From Streptomyces sp. 71268 (lineage in GTDB: Bacteria > Actinomycetota > Actinomycetes > Streptomycetales > Streptomycetaceae): a DNA stretch of 64,000 bases. The notes beneath the pieces were generated by a model. The model had not been told where the DNA came from and did no database searches. It saw only the letters and a program-made list of their open reading frames with translations. The position numbers and the translations under genes were made by a program. Below are positions 25,226 through 34,513 of the stretch, piece by piece. Location: contig NZ_CP114200.1 in the NCBI RefSeq assembly GCF_029392895.1, positions 7,818,501-7,882,500 on the forward strand. Reading direction: 5' to 3'. The first letter of the stretch is position 1, and every line of letters starts with the position of its first letter.

Positions 25226-25285
25226 ACTAGAGCGCGCCTCGATCACCAGCGGTTGACCGAAGGCGCGAACGACGGCTGCTTTCAT
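25226..25285 (-). pseudogene. N-terminal remnant of a zinc alcohol dehydrogenase (AdhP type)
   Basis: The minus strand reads MKAAVVRAFGQPLVIEARS after a perfect AAGGAGG ribosome site, which is the typical start of adhP. The similarity ends after about 19 residues and the frame runs into unrelated sequence. The expected GHEG and zinc-ligand regions are absent downstream. A deletion or rearrangement has removed the rest. Confidence 0.65.
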
Positions 25286-25626
25286 GGCGTGCCCTCCTTG
25301 CGACCGCGCGGAGAGTCGGTGTTCTTCCAACCCTCCGTTCCACCTCCGAGCCTGCGCCGGCCACCACCACCCGCACAGCGGCTACCCGTCCCGCCCCCAG
25401 GGCCACGGGTCCCCAGGTCACCCCCGCCGAGCGCCGAACGTCCCGACTCCCTCACCCGTGCGACGAGGACGGCGCGCCTGTGGTCCAATTCCGGTGACGC
25501 GGTTCGCCGGACAGCGTCGGCCCGGCACCGGGTACGGCGGTGCGGGCGGTCGCCGTGGCTGGGCCGACCGACACGACCACGCGGCTGTGCCGCCCCGGCC
25601 AGCCACTCTCGGATGGGAAGGCCACC
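25286..25626. other. Upstream region of the universal stress protein gene
   Basis: Contains the promoter side of the Usp gene and the leader of the adhP remnant. No further gene is supported. Confidence 0.4.
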
Positions 25627-26478
25627 ATGAACGCACCCGCCACAGCTCTCCGTGACCACGTGGTCGTCGGCACCGACGGTTCGCCTCCCGCGATGGCGGC
25701 CCTGGACCGGGCGGCGACCGAGGCCCTCCGCCGCGCGGTACCGCTGGAGATCGTGCACGGCTGGTCCTGGGGAGGGGCCTACGAGCCCACCGACGACTCG
25801 TCGGCCATCCTGGACGCGGCCCTGCGGCGGGTGGCCGGCCAGCACCCCGACCTACCGGTCGTGACGACCTCCGTACCGGAGGACGCCGCGAGCGTACTCG
25901 TGCGCCGCAGCGGCGACGCGAGCCTGACCGTGCTCGGCACGCGCGGACGCGGCGGATTCACCGGGCTCCTGCTGGGTTCGGTCACACTCCGGGTGGCCGC
26001 CCACTGCCACAGCCCGCTGCTCGTCGTACGAGGCACCGCCGACCGGCCCGAGCAGTCCCGCGAGCCGACGGTGGTGCTCGGCGTGCGGTCCGCCGCGGAC
26101 TCGGCCACCACCGCCTTCGCCTTCGAGGAAGCCGTACGGCAGCACGCCCGACTGCTGGCCGTGCACGCCCGGCCCGGCCCCGCCGGAAGCGAGTCGGGCG
26201 ACTCCCCGGCGCCGGCCGAGCAGGCCACCGAGCCGCCGGACCGGGCGGTGTCCGAGTGGCGGGCGACGTACCCGCACGTGGACGTGGAAGCGCGGACGGT
26301 ACGGGGCGACCCGGCACGCACCCTGGTCGAGGTCACACAAGCGGCGACGGCCATCGTCATCGCCGTGCACCGCCGCACCACGGGCCTGGGCATGCAACTC
26401 GGCCCGGTCACGCACGCCCTGCTCCAGCACTCCCACGCCCCCGTCGTCCTGGTCCCACCCGGCGCCCGGTCGGCCTGA
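25627..26478 (+). CDS. Universal stress protein with two Usp domains
   Basis: This 283-residue tandem Usp protein begins with VVVGTDGSPPAMAALDRA. Domain 1 ends with the ATP-binding loop GTRGRGGFTGLLLGSVT (G-2x-G-9x-G-S/T pattern) and HSPLLVVRG. Domain 2 starts at VVLGVRSAADSATTAFAF and ends with HAPVVLVPPG; its loop is less regular. Tandem Usp proteins in actinobacteria respond to hypoxia, redox stress or dormancy. The ATG at 25,627 has GGGAAGG upstream. It is monocistronic and lies close to an alcohol-dehydrogenase remnant, a combination common in redox-stress regions. Confidence 0.9.
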   Translation: MNAPATALRDHVVVGTDGSPPAMAALDRAATEALRRAVPLEIVHGWSWGGAYEPTDDSSAILDAALRRVAGQHPDLPVVTTSVPEDAASVLVRRSGDASLTVLGTRGRGGFTGLLLGSVTLRVAAHCHSPLLVVRGTADRPEQSREPTVVLGVRSAADSATTAFAFEEAVRQHARLLAVHARPGPAGSESGDSPAPAEQATEPPDRAVSEWRATYPHVDVEARTVRGDPARTLVEVTQAATAIVIAVHRRTTGLGMQLGPVTHALLQHSHAPVVLVPPGARSA

Positions 26479-27031
26479 GAGGGGTTCTTCGGATGCCGTA
26501 GTGCCGGTCGCGGACCATTGCCGACGGCGTGTCGACACCAGAGGGCGTCGACCGGATGTTCATGGTGAACACCGGCGCGTTCAGGGTTCAAGCGCGAGCT
26601 CGCCACAGGCGGGACCGCACGCTACGACACGTACTCCTTTCAGCCCAAGGAACCCGACGGTTCCAACGGCGACGGCAGCGCGGTGGACGGCATGTCCATC
26701 AACTACACGGGCTACGACATCAACGCGCCCGGCAGGCGCCTGGTCGAGTGGGGCCGGCCGAGCCGCGAAGAGGACCGTAAGGGCGCATACGCTTTGCGCA
26801 CGGCCCGTTGCAAGACAGGATCCCGGCGCTGGCCGGTGAGTCGATCTACGAGGAGAACGGAAGCCGGCAGGAGAACGCCGAGGTGCCACGCTTCTCGGAC
26901 GACATCCTCACTCCGGCGCGCGGCTGGCGGCACGTTATTCACACTGCCGACCAACCGGGACATCAAGCGATCTTGCAAAGGGCTCTGGGGGCCGAGGCCG
27001 GGGCCGGCTCACTCACGGAACTCCTCAATTC
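26479..27031 (+). pseudogene. Relic coding sequence of unknown type
   Basis: A coding-like segment runs about 26,530-26,770 across two frames. VDRMFMVNTGAFR is followed, after a shift near 26,583, by KRELATGGTARYDTYSFQP and MSINYTGYDINAPGRRLVEW. The composition is protein-like, but there is no start with a ribosome site and no recognised family. It then degenerates. It lies between the Usp gene and the 3' end of the large minus-strand cluster operon. Confidence 0.35.
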
Positions 27032-29440
27032 TCACCCTCGCACGGCCAACGCCCGCACCTCGAAGGTGCGCCCATCGGCCAGCCAGAGATCTTGAGGGCC
27101 TGGCAGCATCTCGCTGAACGTCACGACGGGGCGGTCCGTGCCGTTCGGGGCGTGGCGCAGGAGGCCCGCGAACGCGCCGACGGACAGCGGGTTGCGGAAG
27201 TCGAGCAGGGTGGGCTTCGGCTCCCACGGCAGGCGTACGAAGACCAGCTCAGGCATGCCCTGCTCGAACCGGAACGCCCGTGCGGCCAGGAGCTGTTCGG
27301 CGTCCCGCAGTCCGCCGATGGCGGGGGCGGGCGTCCGCCAGGTGGCCCGCTGCGCCACGGTGCGCCCGACGACGACGCGGGGCCGCAGTGGCCCCAGGCC
27401 GAACGGCACGCTCTGCACAGCGGGAAAGGAGAGCGCGGCCAGCGGGTCGAAGGTGGCGGTGGCGGGACGGACGGCGGGCAGCAGCCACAGTGGACCGTGC
27501 GAGTCCCAGAGTGTGACGCTGCCCCCCTCGTCGCCCTCGTTCGATTGGCTCGATTCTCTCCGTACGGTCAGCTGCGAGGCGGGCAGGGCCGCGTGGTCCG
27601 GTAGATGGGGGCGCAGCTGCACCGCGACGGCGGGCTGTCGGTACTGGAAGATCTTGGTGTCGCGGCCGGTGACCAGCCAGGCCGCCCTGCGCCCGGTGCG
27701 CTGGAGCGCGCCGAACAGCCAGCTGTCCCGCCGCGCGTGGGCCCCGGGGTCCCGCAGGCGCGCGAAGTGGTCCGTCGGGAAGACGGACAGCAGATGCCCG
27801 GCGTGCGCCTCGCCGAGGACCCAGCGCAGGTCGCCCCGGAACGCGGCCGTCGCGTCAGGGGCCGCGAGCAAGAGGTCGACGGAGGTGAAGACCGGCCCGG
27901 TCACGGCGTTCGTGAGCGACATCAACTCCGCCGGCTTCAGGCGTACTTCATCGGCGGACTCACCCACGAGCGCGGCCATCTCCGTCTCGGCCGGGGTCGG
28001 GGCCGACACGGCAGGCAGGGCCGCGGCGGCGCGGAGGAAGGTGGGCAGTGGAACCGCGGGCCTGCCGGGCCACTCCCGGTCGTACAGCGCGGCGGCGGCC
28101 CGCTGGTGCTGCCGGTGCCGCTGGCAGGCGACCGCGGCCCAGTAGGTGAGGACGGGGGCGAGGTCGTCGGGCAGTTCCGCGGCGGCCGGGCCGCCGACGG
28201 TCAGGGAGAGACGGTTCTCGCGCTCCTCGAACAGCACGCTGCGGTCGGCGTACATCCGACCGCCGCCCTGCCGGGGAGTCCCGCCGGTCAGCGCGGCGAC
28301 GCGGTTCTCCGCCCTGCCGAGCGCCGCGCGCCGGGCGACGCTTCCCGAGGCCGTCCCGAACGCCCGCATGTCCGCGCGCAGTTCGCCCAGCCGTGCCAGC
28401 CACTCCCGCGCCGCGGCTCGCGGCCCCAGGTCCCGCAGCCAGGCTTCGAGCGAGGCGAGCGGGTCGGCGGTCCACAGGTCGAGCGGCACCTGGCGGACGA
28501 GCGCCCCTATCCCGAGAAGCCGGTCCGGCGGCGGGTCCGGGACGGGTGGGGGTGGGGCGTCCGCGCCGGGGCGGAGAGCCGACCAGAGTTCCGCTTCGCT
28601 CGGGCTCACCCGCGTCGAGCGCCCGCTCGGCAGATGCGTCAGCCGCCCCTCCGTCAGCGTGAACATCGGCGACCTGCGCAGCACCAGGTGGTGGGCGAAC
28701 TCCGGCTCGGCGGCGATTAGTTCGGCCAATTCGCGGACCGTTCGGGGGCTGCTGAACACCACCGGAGGCCCGTGCCCGGGCGTGCCGTCGACGCGCAGCG
28801 GCTCCGGCGCGTCCGGGCGGAAGGTGGCGGCACCGATCGGTCCGAAGTAGCTGTTGGTCTCGTTCTTGGCGACCAGGCGCTGTAGATACAGCAGGAACCG
28901 GTGCTCCAGGCTGCGGACGCGGCTGGTGCGCGTCGGGGGCAGCGGGGCGTGCGCGAAGCGGTGGAGCGCCTCGCCGAAGGACGGGCTGAGCAGGCCGACG
29001 GCCTCCAACAGCGTTTCCCCGCTGGCAAGTTCGTGCAGCCGCCGCCGTAGCGTCGGGACGCCTTCGGTCCAACTCCCGGACAGGCGGGACTCGGCTTCCC
29101 GTACCGCCTCAAGCCGTCCGTTCCACTCCCGCAGCGCGTCTCGTACGCCGGCCGGTGCCGCCTCCGGTGCCGCCACCGGGCGGTTCTTGCCCACCGCCGT
29201 ACGGCACTTGCTGAGCACGCGGCGCGTCTCGGGGTCACCGGCCGCGTCGACGGCGGCGGGGAACGCGGCGGTCAGCAGCTCGGCCCGGTGCTGACGGGCG
29301 GCCGCCCAGCGCGCGTCCAGCTCGGCCTGCGCGGCGAGCAGCGGGGGAGGGGACAGCCGCTCCCACCAGGAGAAGGGGAATCCGGCCATCCGCAGGGCGG
29401 CCTCCGGGTACACCGACCAGCCGCCCGTCGTGTCCGTCAC
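27032..29440 (-). CDS. LanB N-terminal-type tRNA-dependent enzyme 1 (putative PEARL)
   Basis: This 802-residue protein of the lantibiotic-dehydratase N-terminal (glutamylation-domain) family is recognised by AKNETNSYFGPIGAATF, RMYADRSVLFEERE and the C-terminal PKPTLLDFRNPLSVGAF. LanB N-domains use aminoacyl-tRNA. Stand-alone versions without the C-terminal elimination domain are known as PEARLs and add an amino acid to the C-terminus of a scaffold peptide. No elimination domain is fused here, and none is encoded separately in the cluster. GTG at 29,440 overlaps the TldE stop (GTGA). It is the last gene of the minus-strand operon. The amino acid it uses cannot be read from the sequence. Confidence 0.82.
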   Translation of the reverse strand: MTDTTGGWSVYPEAALRMAGFPFSWWERLSPPPLLAAQAELDARWAAARQHRAELLTAAFPAAVDAAGDPETRRVLSKCRTAVGKNRPVAAPEAAPAGVRDALREWNGRLEAVREAESRLSGSWTEGVPTLRRRLHELASGETLLEAVGLLSPSFGEALHRFAHAPLPPTRTSRVRSLEHRFLLYLQRLVAKNETNSYFGPIGAATFRPDAPEPLRVDGTPGHGPPVVFSSPRTVRELAELIAAEPEFAHHLVLRRSPMFTLTEGRLTHLPSGRSTRVSPSEAELWSALRPGADAPPPPVPDPPPDRLLGIGALVRQVPLDLWTADPLASLEAWLRDLGPRAAAREWLARLGELRADMRAFGTASGSVARRAALGRAENRVAALTGGTPRQGGGRMYADRSVLFEERENRLSLTVGGPAAAELPDDLAPVLTYWAAVACQRHRQHQRAAAALYDREWPGRPAVPLPTFLRAAAALPAVSAPTPAETEMAALVGESADEVRLKPAELMSLTNAVTGPVFTSVDLLLAAPDATAAFRGDLRWVLGEAHAGHLLSVFPTDHFARLRDPGAHARRDSWLFGALQRTGRRAAWLVTGRDTKIFQYRQPAVAVQLRPHLPDHAALPASQLTVRRESSQSNEGDEGGSVTLWDSHGPLWLLPAVRPATATFDPLAALSFPAVQSVPFGLGPLRPRVVVGRTVAQRATWRTPAPAIGGLRDAEQLLAARAFRFEQGMPELVFVRLPWEPKPTLLDFRNPLSVGAFAGLLRHAPNGTDRPVVTFSEMLPGPQDLWLADGRTFEVRALAVRG

Positions 29441-30675
29441 CCGACGCTCCCCTCGGAAAGGAGCACGGCGGGGGCGGCCAGGCCGCGGAAGACCGCCGAG
29501 TGGTGCAGCGTCGGGCCGCACGCCACCACCGTACGGAGCCAGCCGAAGAGCCCCACCTCCAACGTGACCGGGCCGACGGGACGGTCGCGCTCGCCGGCGC
29601 GCACGTGCCAGCCGAACAGCTCCAGGCGGATCTTCCGGCCGCCGTCGGTCCGTACGGCGGGGCGGCACACGGTGACCGCTTCGAGCCCGGTGCCGAGGAG
29701 GGTGCGCAGCTCGTCCACTCCGTCGGAACCACCGCTCGCACCGGCCCCGCCACCGCCCTGTGGCAGCAGCGCGAAGCCGCGGACGGCGGGCCCTGTGGGG
29801 CCGTCCGGCTGGCTGCGCACCGCACAGCCGTTGGGCGGGCACCCGAAGGCGGCGGCCGTCGCCCGCGAGTGCAGGAACCCGCGCAGGACGCCGGACTCCA
29901 GAAGGACGTTACGCGCCGTGGGCACGCCTTCGTCGTCGACGAGGGAGCCGTACGGCCCGTCCAGGCGCCCGTCGTCCACCACCGTGACGGCCGGGGCGGC
30001 GATCCGGCGGCCGACCCGCTCCCGCAGGGCCCGCATGCCGCCCAGCACGTTGGTGCCGTTGACCATGCTGGCGAGGAGGTTGACCAGGTGCAGGGCGACG
30101 GCCGGGCGCAACAGGACCGGCATCGTGCCCCGTAGCCCCGACCCGGCGTCCCGCACCGCGAGCAGTCCGAGGCGCTCCTCGCGCGGAACCAGCGGGTCGG
30201 GCAGCCGATCCCCCCAGGTGACGGCGCCCTCCAGGTGCTGCCCCCCGGCGCCGCCGACCCAGTGCCGCAGCCGCCGGTGCGTGTGCTCCCACCGGGTCAG
30301 CCCGTCGGCGTCCAGGACGGTGACCTCGCTGGACGTCTCGGCGTACTCGGCGTCGACGACCTCGGGGCAGGGCTGTCCGGTGGCGGGGTCGAGGAGGCAC
30401 GCGGACACCCGCTCCGCCGCGTCCGTCGGCGGTGGGTGCGGTAGCGGCGGCGCGGCGCCGTCGGTGAGGTCGGTGGACCAGTGGGAGCCGGTCCGCACCG
30501 ACACCACGACGGAGCGGTGGGTGCCGCCGCGCTGGGAGACCGCCCCGTCGTAGCCGGTGCGGTACGCGGAGGTGACGGAGTCCGTGACGCGGACGCGTAC
30601 CTCGTCCGCGTCGTGTGCGGCCCGGTGCGCGGCGATCCGCCGGGCGAGCCGGTCGGCGGGCGGGATGTCGGTCAT
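29437..30675 (-). CDS. TldE/PmbA-like protease subunit
   Basis: This 412-residue protein belongs to the TldE/PmbA half of the TldD/TldE metalloprotease family. It has an N-terminal domain with repeated beta strands (RSVVVSVRTGSHWSTDLTDG) and a C-terminal half with VTVVDDGRLDGPYGSLVDDEGVPTARN-type sequence, and VLLESGVLRGFLHSRATAA, the usual central block. As is normal for TldE, it lacks the HExxxH zinc site carried by the TldD partner. The heterodimer degrades unfolded peptides and matures microcin B17 and related RiPPs. Its start overlaps the TldD stop (ATGA), supporting a 1:1 complex. Confidence 0.85.
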   Translation of the reverse strand: MTDIPPADRLARRIAAHRAAHDADEVRVRVTDSVTSAYRTGYDGAVSQRGGTHRSVVVSVRTGSHWSTDLTDGAAPPLPHPPPTDAAERVSACLLDPATGQPCPEVVDAEYAETSSEVTVLDADGLTRWEHTHRRLRHWVGGAGGQHLEGAVTWGDRLPDPLVPREERLGLLAVRDAGSGLRGTMPVLLRPAVALHLVNLLASMVNGTNVLGGMRALRERVGRRIAAPAVTVVDDGRLDGPYGSLVDDEGVPTARNVLLESGVLRGFLHSRATAAAFGCPPNGCAVRSQPDGPTGPAVRGFALLPQGGGGAGASGGSDGVDELRTLLGTGLEAVTVCRPAVRTDGGRKIRLELFGWHVRAGERDRPVGPVTLEVGLFGWLRTVVACGPTLHHSAVFRGLAAPAVLLSEGSVG

Positions 30676-32048
30676 GCGCCGGTGACCCCCAGGGCACGGA
30701 TGCGGACGGTGGGCTGCCCGACCGACACTTTGAGCGGGAACTGCCCCTGTTTGTTGCAGTGGTAGCCGTACGCCAGGAAGTCCAGGTCGTCGCAGACGAC
30801 GTCGATCCGCCGCAGGACGTCCGTGCCGGAGCCGTGCAGGGTCGCCGACCGTACGGGAGCGGTGATGCGGCCGTTCTCGACGAGGAAGCTCTCGGTGACG
30901 TCGGCGGTGAACTCGCCGCCGCTCATGTCGGTCTCGCCGGTCACGACGGACCGCACGTACAGCCCGCGACGGATGCCCGCGAGCGCCTCCTCCGGCGGGG
31001 CCTGGCCCGCCGCGAGATACGTACAGCTCATCCGGGACAGCGCGGGGTGGGCGTGGTCGAGGCGTCGGCCGTTGCCGGTCGCGGGGTGGCCGGTACGCCG
31101 GGACACCTCGCCGTCGGCGAGGTATCCCGCGAGCACGCCCCGGTCGATGAGGGGGGTCGGCCCGGCGGCCCGGCCCTCGTCGTCGACCCGGTACAGCGGC
31201 GCCCAGCTCGGCATGCCGGGGTCGTCGACGACGGTCACCAGGGGCGAGGCCACGCGTCGGCCGAGCAGGTCCTGGTAGGCGCCCCCGGGCGCGCACGCCA
31301 CGTCGGCCTCCAGGCCGTGCCCGCACACCTCGTGCAGCAGCGCGGCGGGCCCGGCGGGCCCGAGGACCACCGGCAGTTCGCCCTCGGGCGGGTCGACCGC
31401 GTCGGTCCGCGCCAGGGCGGCGCGTACCACCTCGTCGGCGGCGGCCAGGTGCCGGTCGCCCTTGAGCAGCAGCTCCAGGGACGTGGCGGAGACGATGCGC
31501 AGGCCGCGCGCGGTCGCCGGGGCGCCGGCGATCCGCGCCCCAACGCGCAGCTCCAGATACAGCCGGTCGTCGGTGGCCAGGGTCCCGTCGGCGCGCAGAA
31601 CGGCGATACGGGTACGGGTGGCGTCGGCGTTGATCAGCGGAACGAGCCCCGGGTGGCCACCGCTGAGCATGCGGTCGGCCAGCTGTCCGGCGAGGCGCGG
31701 CAGCGCCGCCGCCACCTCGGCGGGCAGCTCGTCCCCGGCGTCCAGCGCCTCCCGCCCGGCGGCCTCGGGAGCGGCGGCCGCGCCGGAGCCCTGGGCGGCC
31801 TCGGCGAGGCGGTGCAGTGCGGCGGCCGAGCAGGCGCCGGTGAACGTGTGGCGGCGCGCGCCGGGGCCGACGGTCTCCAGGGCCGAGCCCGCGGTGCTGT
31901 GCCGGGTCGAGGTGACGGCGTCACCGCGCAGGGCGGTCTGCTGCGTGGCGCCGCGGCGCAGCAACGCGAGGGTGGCCGGGCCCAGTTCGCGCAGCACCGG
32001 AGCCAGCGCGGCGTGCTCGCCGTCGCCGAACAGCTCGGCGGGGCTCAC
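30672..32048 (-). CDS. TldD-like zinc metalloprotease
   Basis: This 458-residue TldD-family protein has the zinc motif HEVCGH (H-E-x-x-x-H, about residues 238-243) in ALLHEVCGHGLEAD. LVTVVDDPGMPSWAPLYRVD and DEGRAAGPTPLIDRGVLAGY follow, then SGGEFTADVTESFLVENGRI and YHCNKQGQFP, all standard TldD blocks. It should cut peptides together with TldE encoded next. In a pathway built on a carrier peptide, it is the natural candidate to release the finished C-terminal residues. GTG at 32,048 overlaps the stop of LanB-like 2 (GTGA). The N-terminus is somewhat divergent. Confidence 0.88.
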   Translation of the reverse strand: MSPAELFGDGEHAALAPVLRELGPATLALLRRGATQQTALRGDAVTSTRHSTAGSALETVGPGARRHTFTGACSAAALHRLAEAAQGSGAAAAPEAAGREALDAGDELPAEVAAALPRLAGQLADRMLSGGHPGLVPLINADATRTRIAVLRADGTLATDDRLYLELRVGARIAGAPATARGLRIVSATSLELLLKGDRHLAAADEVVRAALARTDAVDPPEGELPVVLGPAGPAALLHEVCGHGLEADVACAPGGAYQDLLGRRVASPLVTVVDDPGMPSWAPLYRVDDEGRAAGPTPLIDRGVLAGYLADGEVSRRTGHPATGNGRRLDHAHPALSRMSCTYLAAGQAPPEEALAGIRRGLYVRSVVTGETDMSGGEFTADVTESFLVENGRITAPVRSATLHGSGTDVLRRIDVVCDDLDFLAYGYHCNKQGQFPLKVSVGQPTVRIRALGVTGA

Positions 32049-34513
32049 TCCGCGTCCCCTCGTCCGGTCTCTCCCAGGCGCGCCGACACTCCTGGTGGTC
32101 CCGGTTGTCCCGGGCCGTTCGTCCGGTCGAGCACCATCGTCGTACGCAGTTCGGCGCAGTGTCTGCCCCGCTCTCCGCGCAACCACAGCCCGTCGGGTCC
32201 CGGCAGCAGCTCCGTGAGGACCACGTGGTCCCGCACCGCCCGGGCCGAGAGGTGGCGGCCCAGGTCGAGCAGCGCGGGCGCCCGCAGGTCGAGGAGTACG
32301 GGCTTGCGCTCGCCCGGCACCTTGAGGAAGCCACGGCGCGGCAGCCCGTGGGCGGTGGCCGCCGCGCGGGCGGTGCGAAGAAGCCGCAGTTCGTCGACCG
32401 CCTCGCCCTGCCGTGGGAACAGCTCGGCGCGGTCCACCTCCCAGCGGGCCCGCGCCAGGACGACATCGCCGAGCACCACGCGCGGTGTGCGAGGGGACTG
32501 CCCGAAGCGGACGGGACGGACCCGGGGTGGGGCGAGGACGTTGTGCACGTCGGAGTCCAACTCGCCGTGATGGAGGAGGAAGTGCGGTACGCCGGGCGCG
32601 GTGCACACCAGCCTGCCGCCGCGCAGCACGACCCCCACGTCGGCCAGCGGCAGGCGCGGCCGGTCGCCGTGCGGCGGCGTACTGCCGAGGTCGACCACCG
32701 GGCCGGGGAAGTCGAACGGCACGATCTTCGCCCGGCGGGAGCCGAGCACGACCGCCATCGTGGTGTCCGCGCAGGCGCGGCGCAGGAGGTCGGCGCCCGC
32801 CTCCTGGACCTGCTGCCGCTGGGGGTGGAACTGCAGCGCCCACCCCCAGATCAGCAGGGTGTCGTGGCACTCGGCGAGCACCAGGTCGCCGTCGCCCGCG
32901 AGGACGTCGGCGAGGCTTTCGGCCCGGAACATCACGTCGGGCGAGGCGATCAGCGGGTCGGTACCGAGGTCCACCGGGGGGAGGTCGGCCGGGTCGACGC
33001 GCAGCGGGCGGTCGGGATCGGTGTGTGCCGCCCGCTCCACGAGTTCCGCCAGGCGCAGACCCGCGGGCGTGAGCGGCCCGTCGTCCGGTGGTGCCGCGTC
33101 TGTCGCGTCTGGTGCGGGCGTACGCAGCAGGGTGAGCAGCGGGACCGTGGCGCCCGAGGCGAGTTCGGGGTGGCGCTCCAGGAACTGTCGGGTGAGCCGG
33201 GCGTGGCGGGCCACGGCCTCGGCGGCGAGCAGGTCGAGCGCCGGTGCGAGCCGATCGCGCAGCCGGTCCCGCAGCGCGCGCCCGAGCGGCAGCGGGCTGA
33301 CACTGCCCAGCGCCTCCTCGTGCACCACCAGGCGGTCCGCGTACCACTCGCCGCCGCCACGGCGCACCGCTCCGTCTCCCTGGCGGGCGATCTCCCGCTC
33401 CAGCTCGGCGAGCAGCTCCCGCCGTCGCTCAAGGCCCGCCGTGCCGAAGGCCGCCAACCGCCCCTGGACACGGTCCAGAAGGTGGAGCCAGTCCGCCCCG
33501 GTGGGGAACGAGGCGACCTCCGCGCGCAGCCACCCGAGCGCGTCGGTGACGGTTACCGGCGGGCGGCAGTCGAGGAGGAGCAGGCCGCGGTCCGCCGCGT
33601 GCCGCGCCGTCGCGAGGACCGTGTCGGGGGAGGCGCCGAGCGACCGGGCCAGTTCCGTCACCGTGTGGCGGCCGTCGGCGGCGCGCAGCAGTGCCAGGGT
33701 GGCGGGCGGCAGGCTCGGCCGCTTGCCCGCGACGGTGAGCGGCTCCGCGCGGGAGACGAGGCCGCTGGTGCGCGGGCGCAGGTACGGCTGGACGGCGGGA
33801 TCGGCCGCGACCGCGTCGGCGAGGACCACCACCGCCCAGTACGCGAGCGAGGCCGAACGCAGCGCCGGGGCCGAGACGAGGGGCTCGGTGCCGGTCGGCT
33901 CCTGGCCGAACTCGGCGTAGTTGACGGGGCCGAAGAACGACGTGGTCTCGTTCTTGGCGGACAGCCGCTGCAGGTACGCGGCGAACTGGCGGCGCAGTCT
34001 GCGGGCGGGGCCCCGGGAGGGGCGTGCCGCCAGGGCGGACAGTTCGCCGATGCCACGGTCGTGCATCGAGGGGCTGGACAGCCACACGGCCTCGCGCAGG
34101 GCGGGGTCCGCGACGGCCTCGACGAGCGCCCGGTGGCTCTCCCCGGTCTCCTCGTCCGCGCACCACCCGGCGGTGTGCCGCGCGTCCCGCACGGCCGCGA
34201 GGCGCTTCGCGTACTCCTGGAGGGCCGAGCGCACCGGCTGGCTGTCGACGGCGGTGTACAGCTCGTCGGGTGCGTCGTCGTGGCGGCTCAGCGCCTTGCG
34301 CAGCTTGCGGGAGAGGCGCGGCTCCACCGCCGACGGGTCGGCCCGTATGGCGGCGACCACCCCGGTGACCGCGTCCGCGAGGTCCGACTCGGCCCGGTCG
34401 AGGTCAGCGAGGGCGGCGTCGGTGCGCGGCCAGTCGAGGGCTTCGACGAGCTGCCAGGGGAAGCCCGTGCTGCGGAGGATCGCGTGGTCGTGGAGCAGCC
34501 ATCGACCGCTCAT
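32045..34513 (-). CDS. LanB N-terminal-type tRNA-dependent enzyme 2 (putative PEARL)
   Basis: This 822-residue family member has LSAKNETTSFFGPVNYAEF, GEWYADRLVVHEEALG and a C-terminal RKPVLLDLRAPALLDLG. As with its relatives, there is no SpaB-C/elimination domain, so peptide-aminoacyl-tRNA ligation is the best hypothesis. It shares only the family motifs with the other four copies, which implies a different tRNA or peptide intermediate rather than redundancy. It is coupled to the flavin oxidoreductase gene upstream (ATGA) and to tldD downstream (GTGA). Confidence 0.82.
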   Translation of the reverse strand: MSGRWLLHDHAILRSTGFPWQLVEALDWPRTDAALADLDRAESDLADAVTGVVAAIRADPSAVEPRLSRKLRKALSRHDDAPDELYTAVDSQPVRSALQEYAKRLAAVRDARHTAGWCADEETGESHRALVEAVADPALREAVWLSSPSMHDRGIGELSALAARPSRGPARRLRRQFAAYLQRLSAKNETTSFFGPVNYAEFGQEPTGTEPLVSAPALRSASLAYWAVVVLADAVAADPAVQPYLRPRTSGLVSRAEPLTVAGKRPSLPPATLALLRAADGRHTVTELARSLGASPDTVLATARHAADRGLLLLDCRPPVTVTDALGWLRAEVASFPTGADWLHLLDRVQGRLAAFGTAGLERRRELLAELEREIARQGDGAVRRGGGEWYADRLVVHEEALGSVSPLPLGRALRDRLRDRLAPALDLLAAEAVARHARLTRQFLERHPELASGATVPLLTLLRTPAPDATDAAPPDDGPLTPAGLRLAELVERAAHTDPDRPLRVDPADLPPVDLGTDPLIASPDVMFRAESLADVLAGDGDLVLAECHDTLLIWGWALQFHPQRQQVQEAGADLLRRACADTTMAVVLGSRRAKIVPFDFPGPVVDLGSTPPHGDRPRLPLADVGVVLRGGRLVCTAPGVPHFLLHHGELDSDVHNVLAPPRVRPVRFGQSPRTPRVVLGDVVLARARWEVDRAELFPRQGEAVDELRLLRTARAAATAHGLPRRGFLKVPGERKPVLLDLRAPALLDLGRHLSARAVRDHVVLTELLPGPDGLWLRGERGRHCAELRTTMVLDRTNGPGQPGPPGVSARLGETGRGDAE

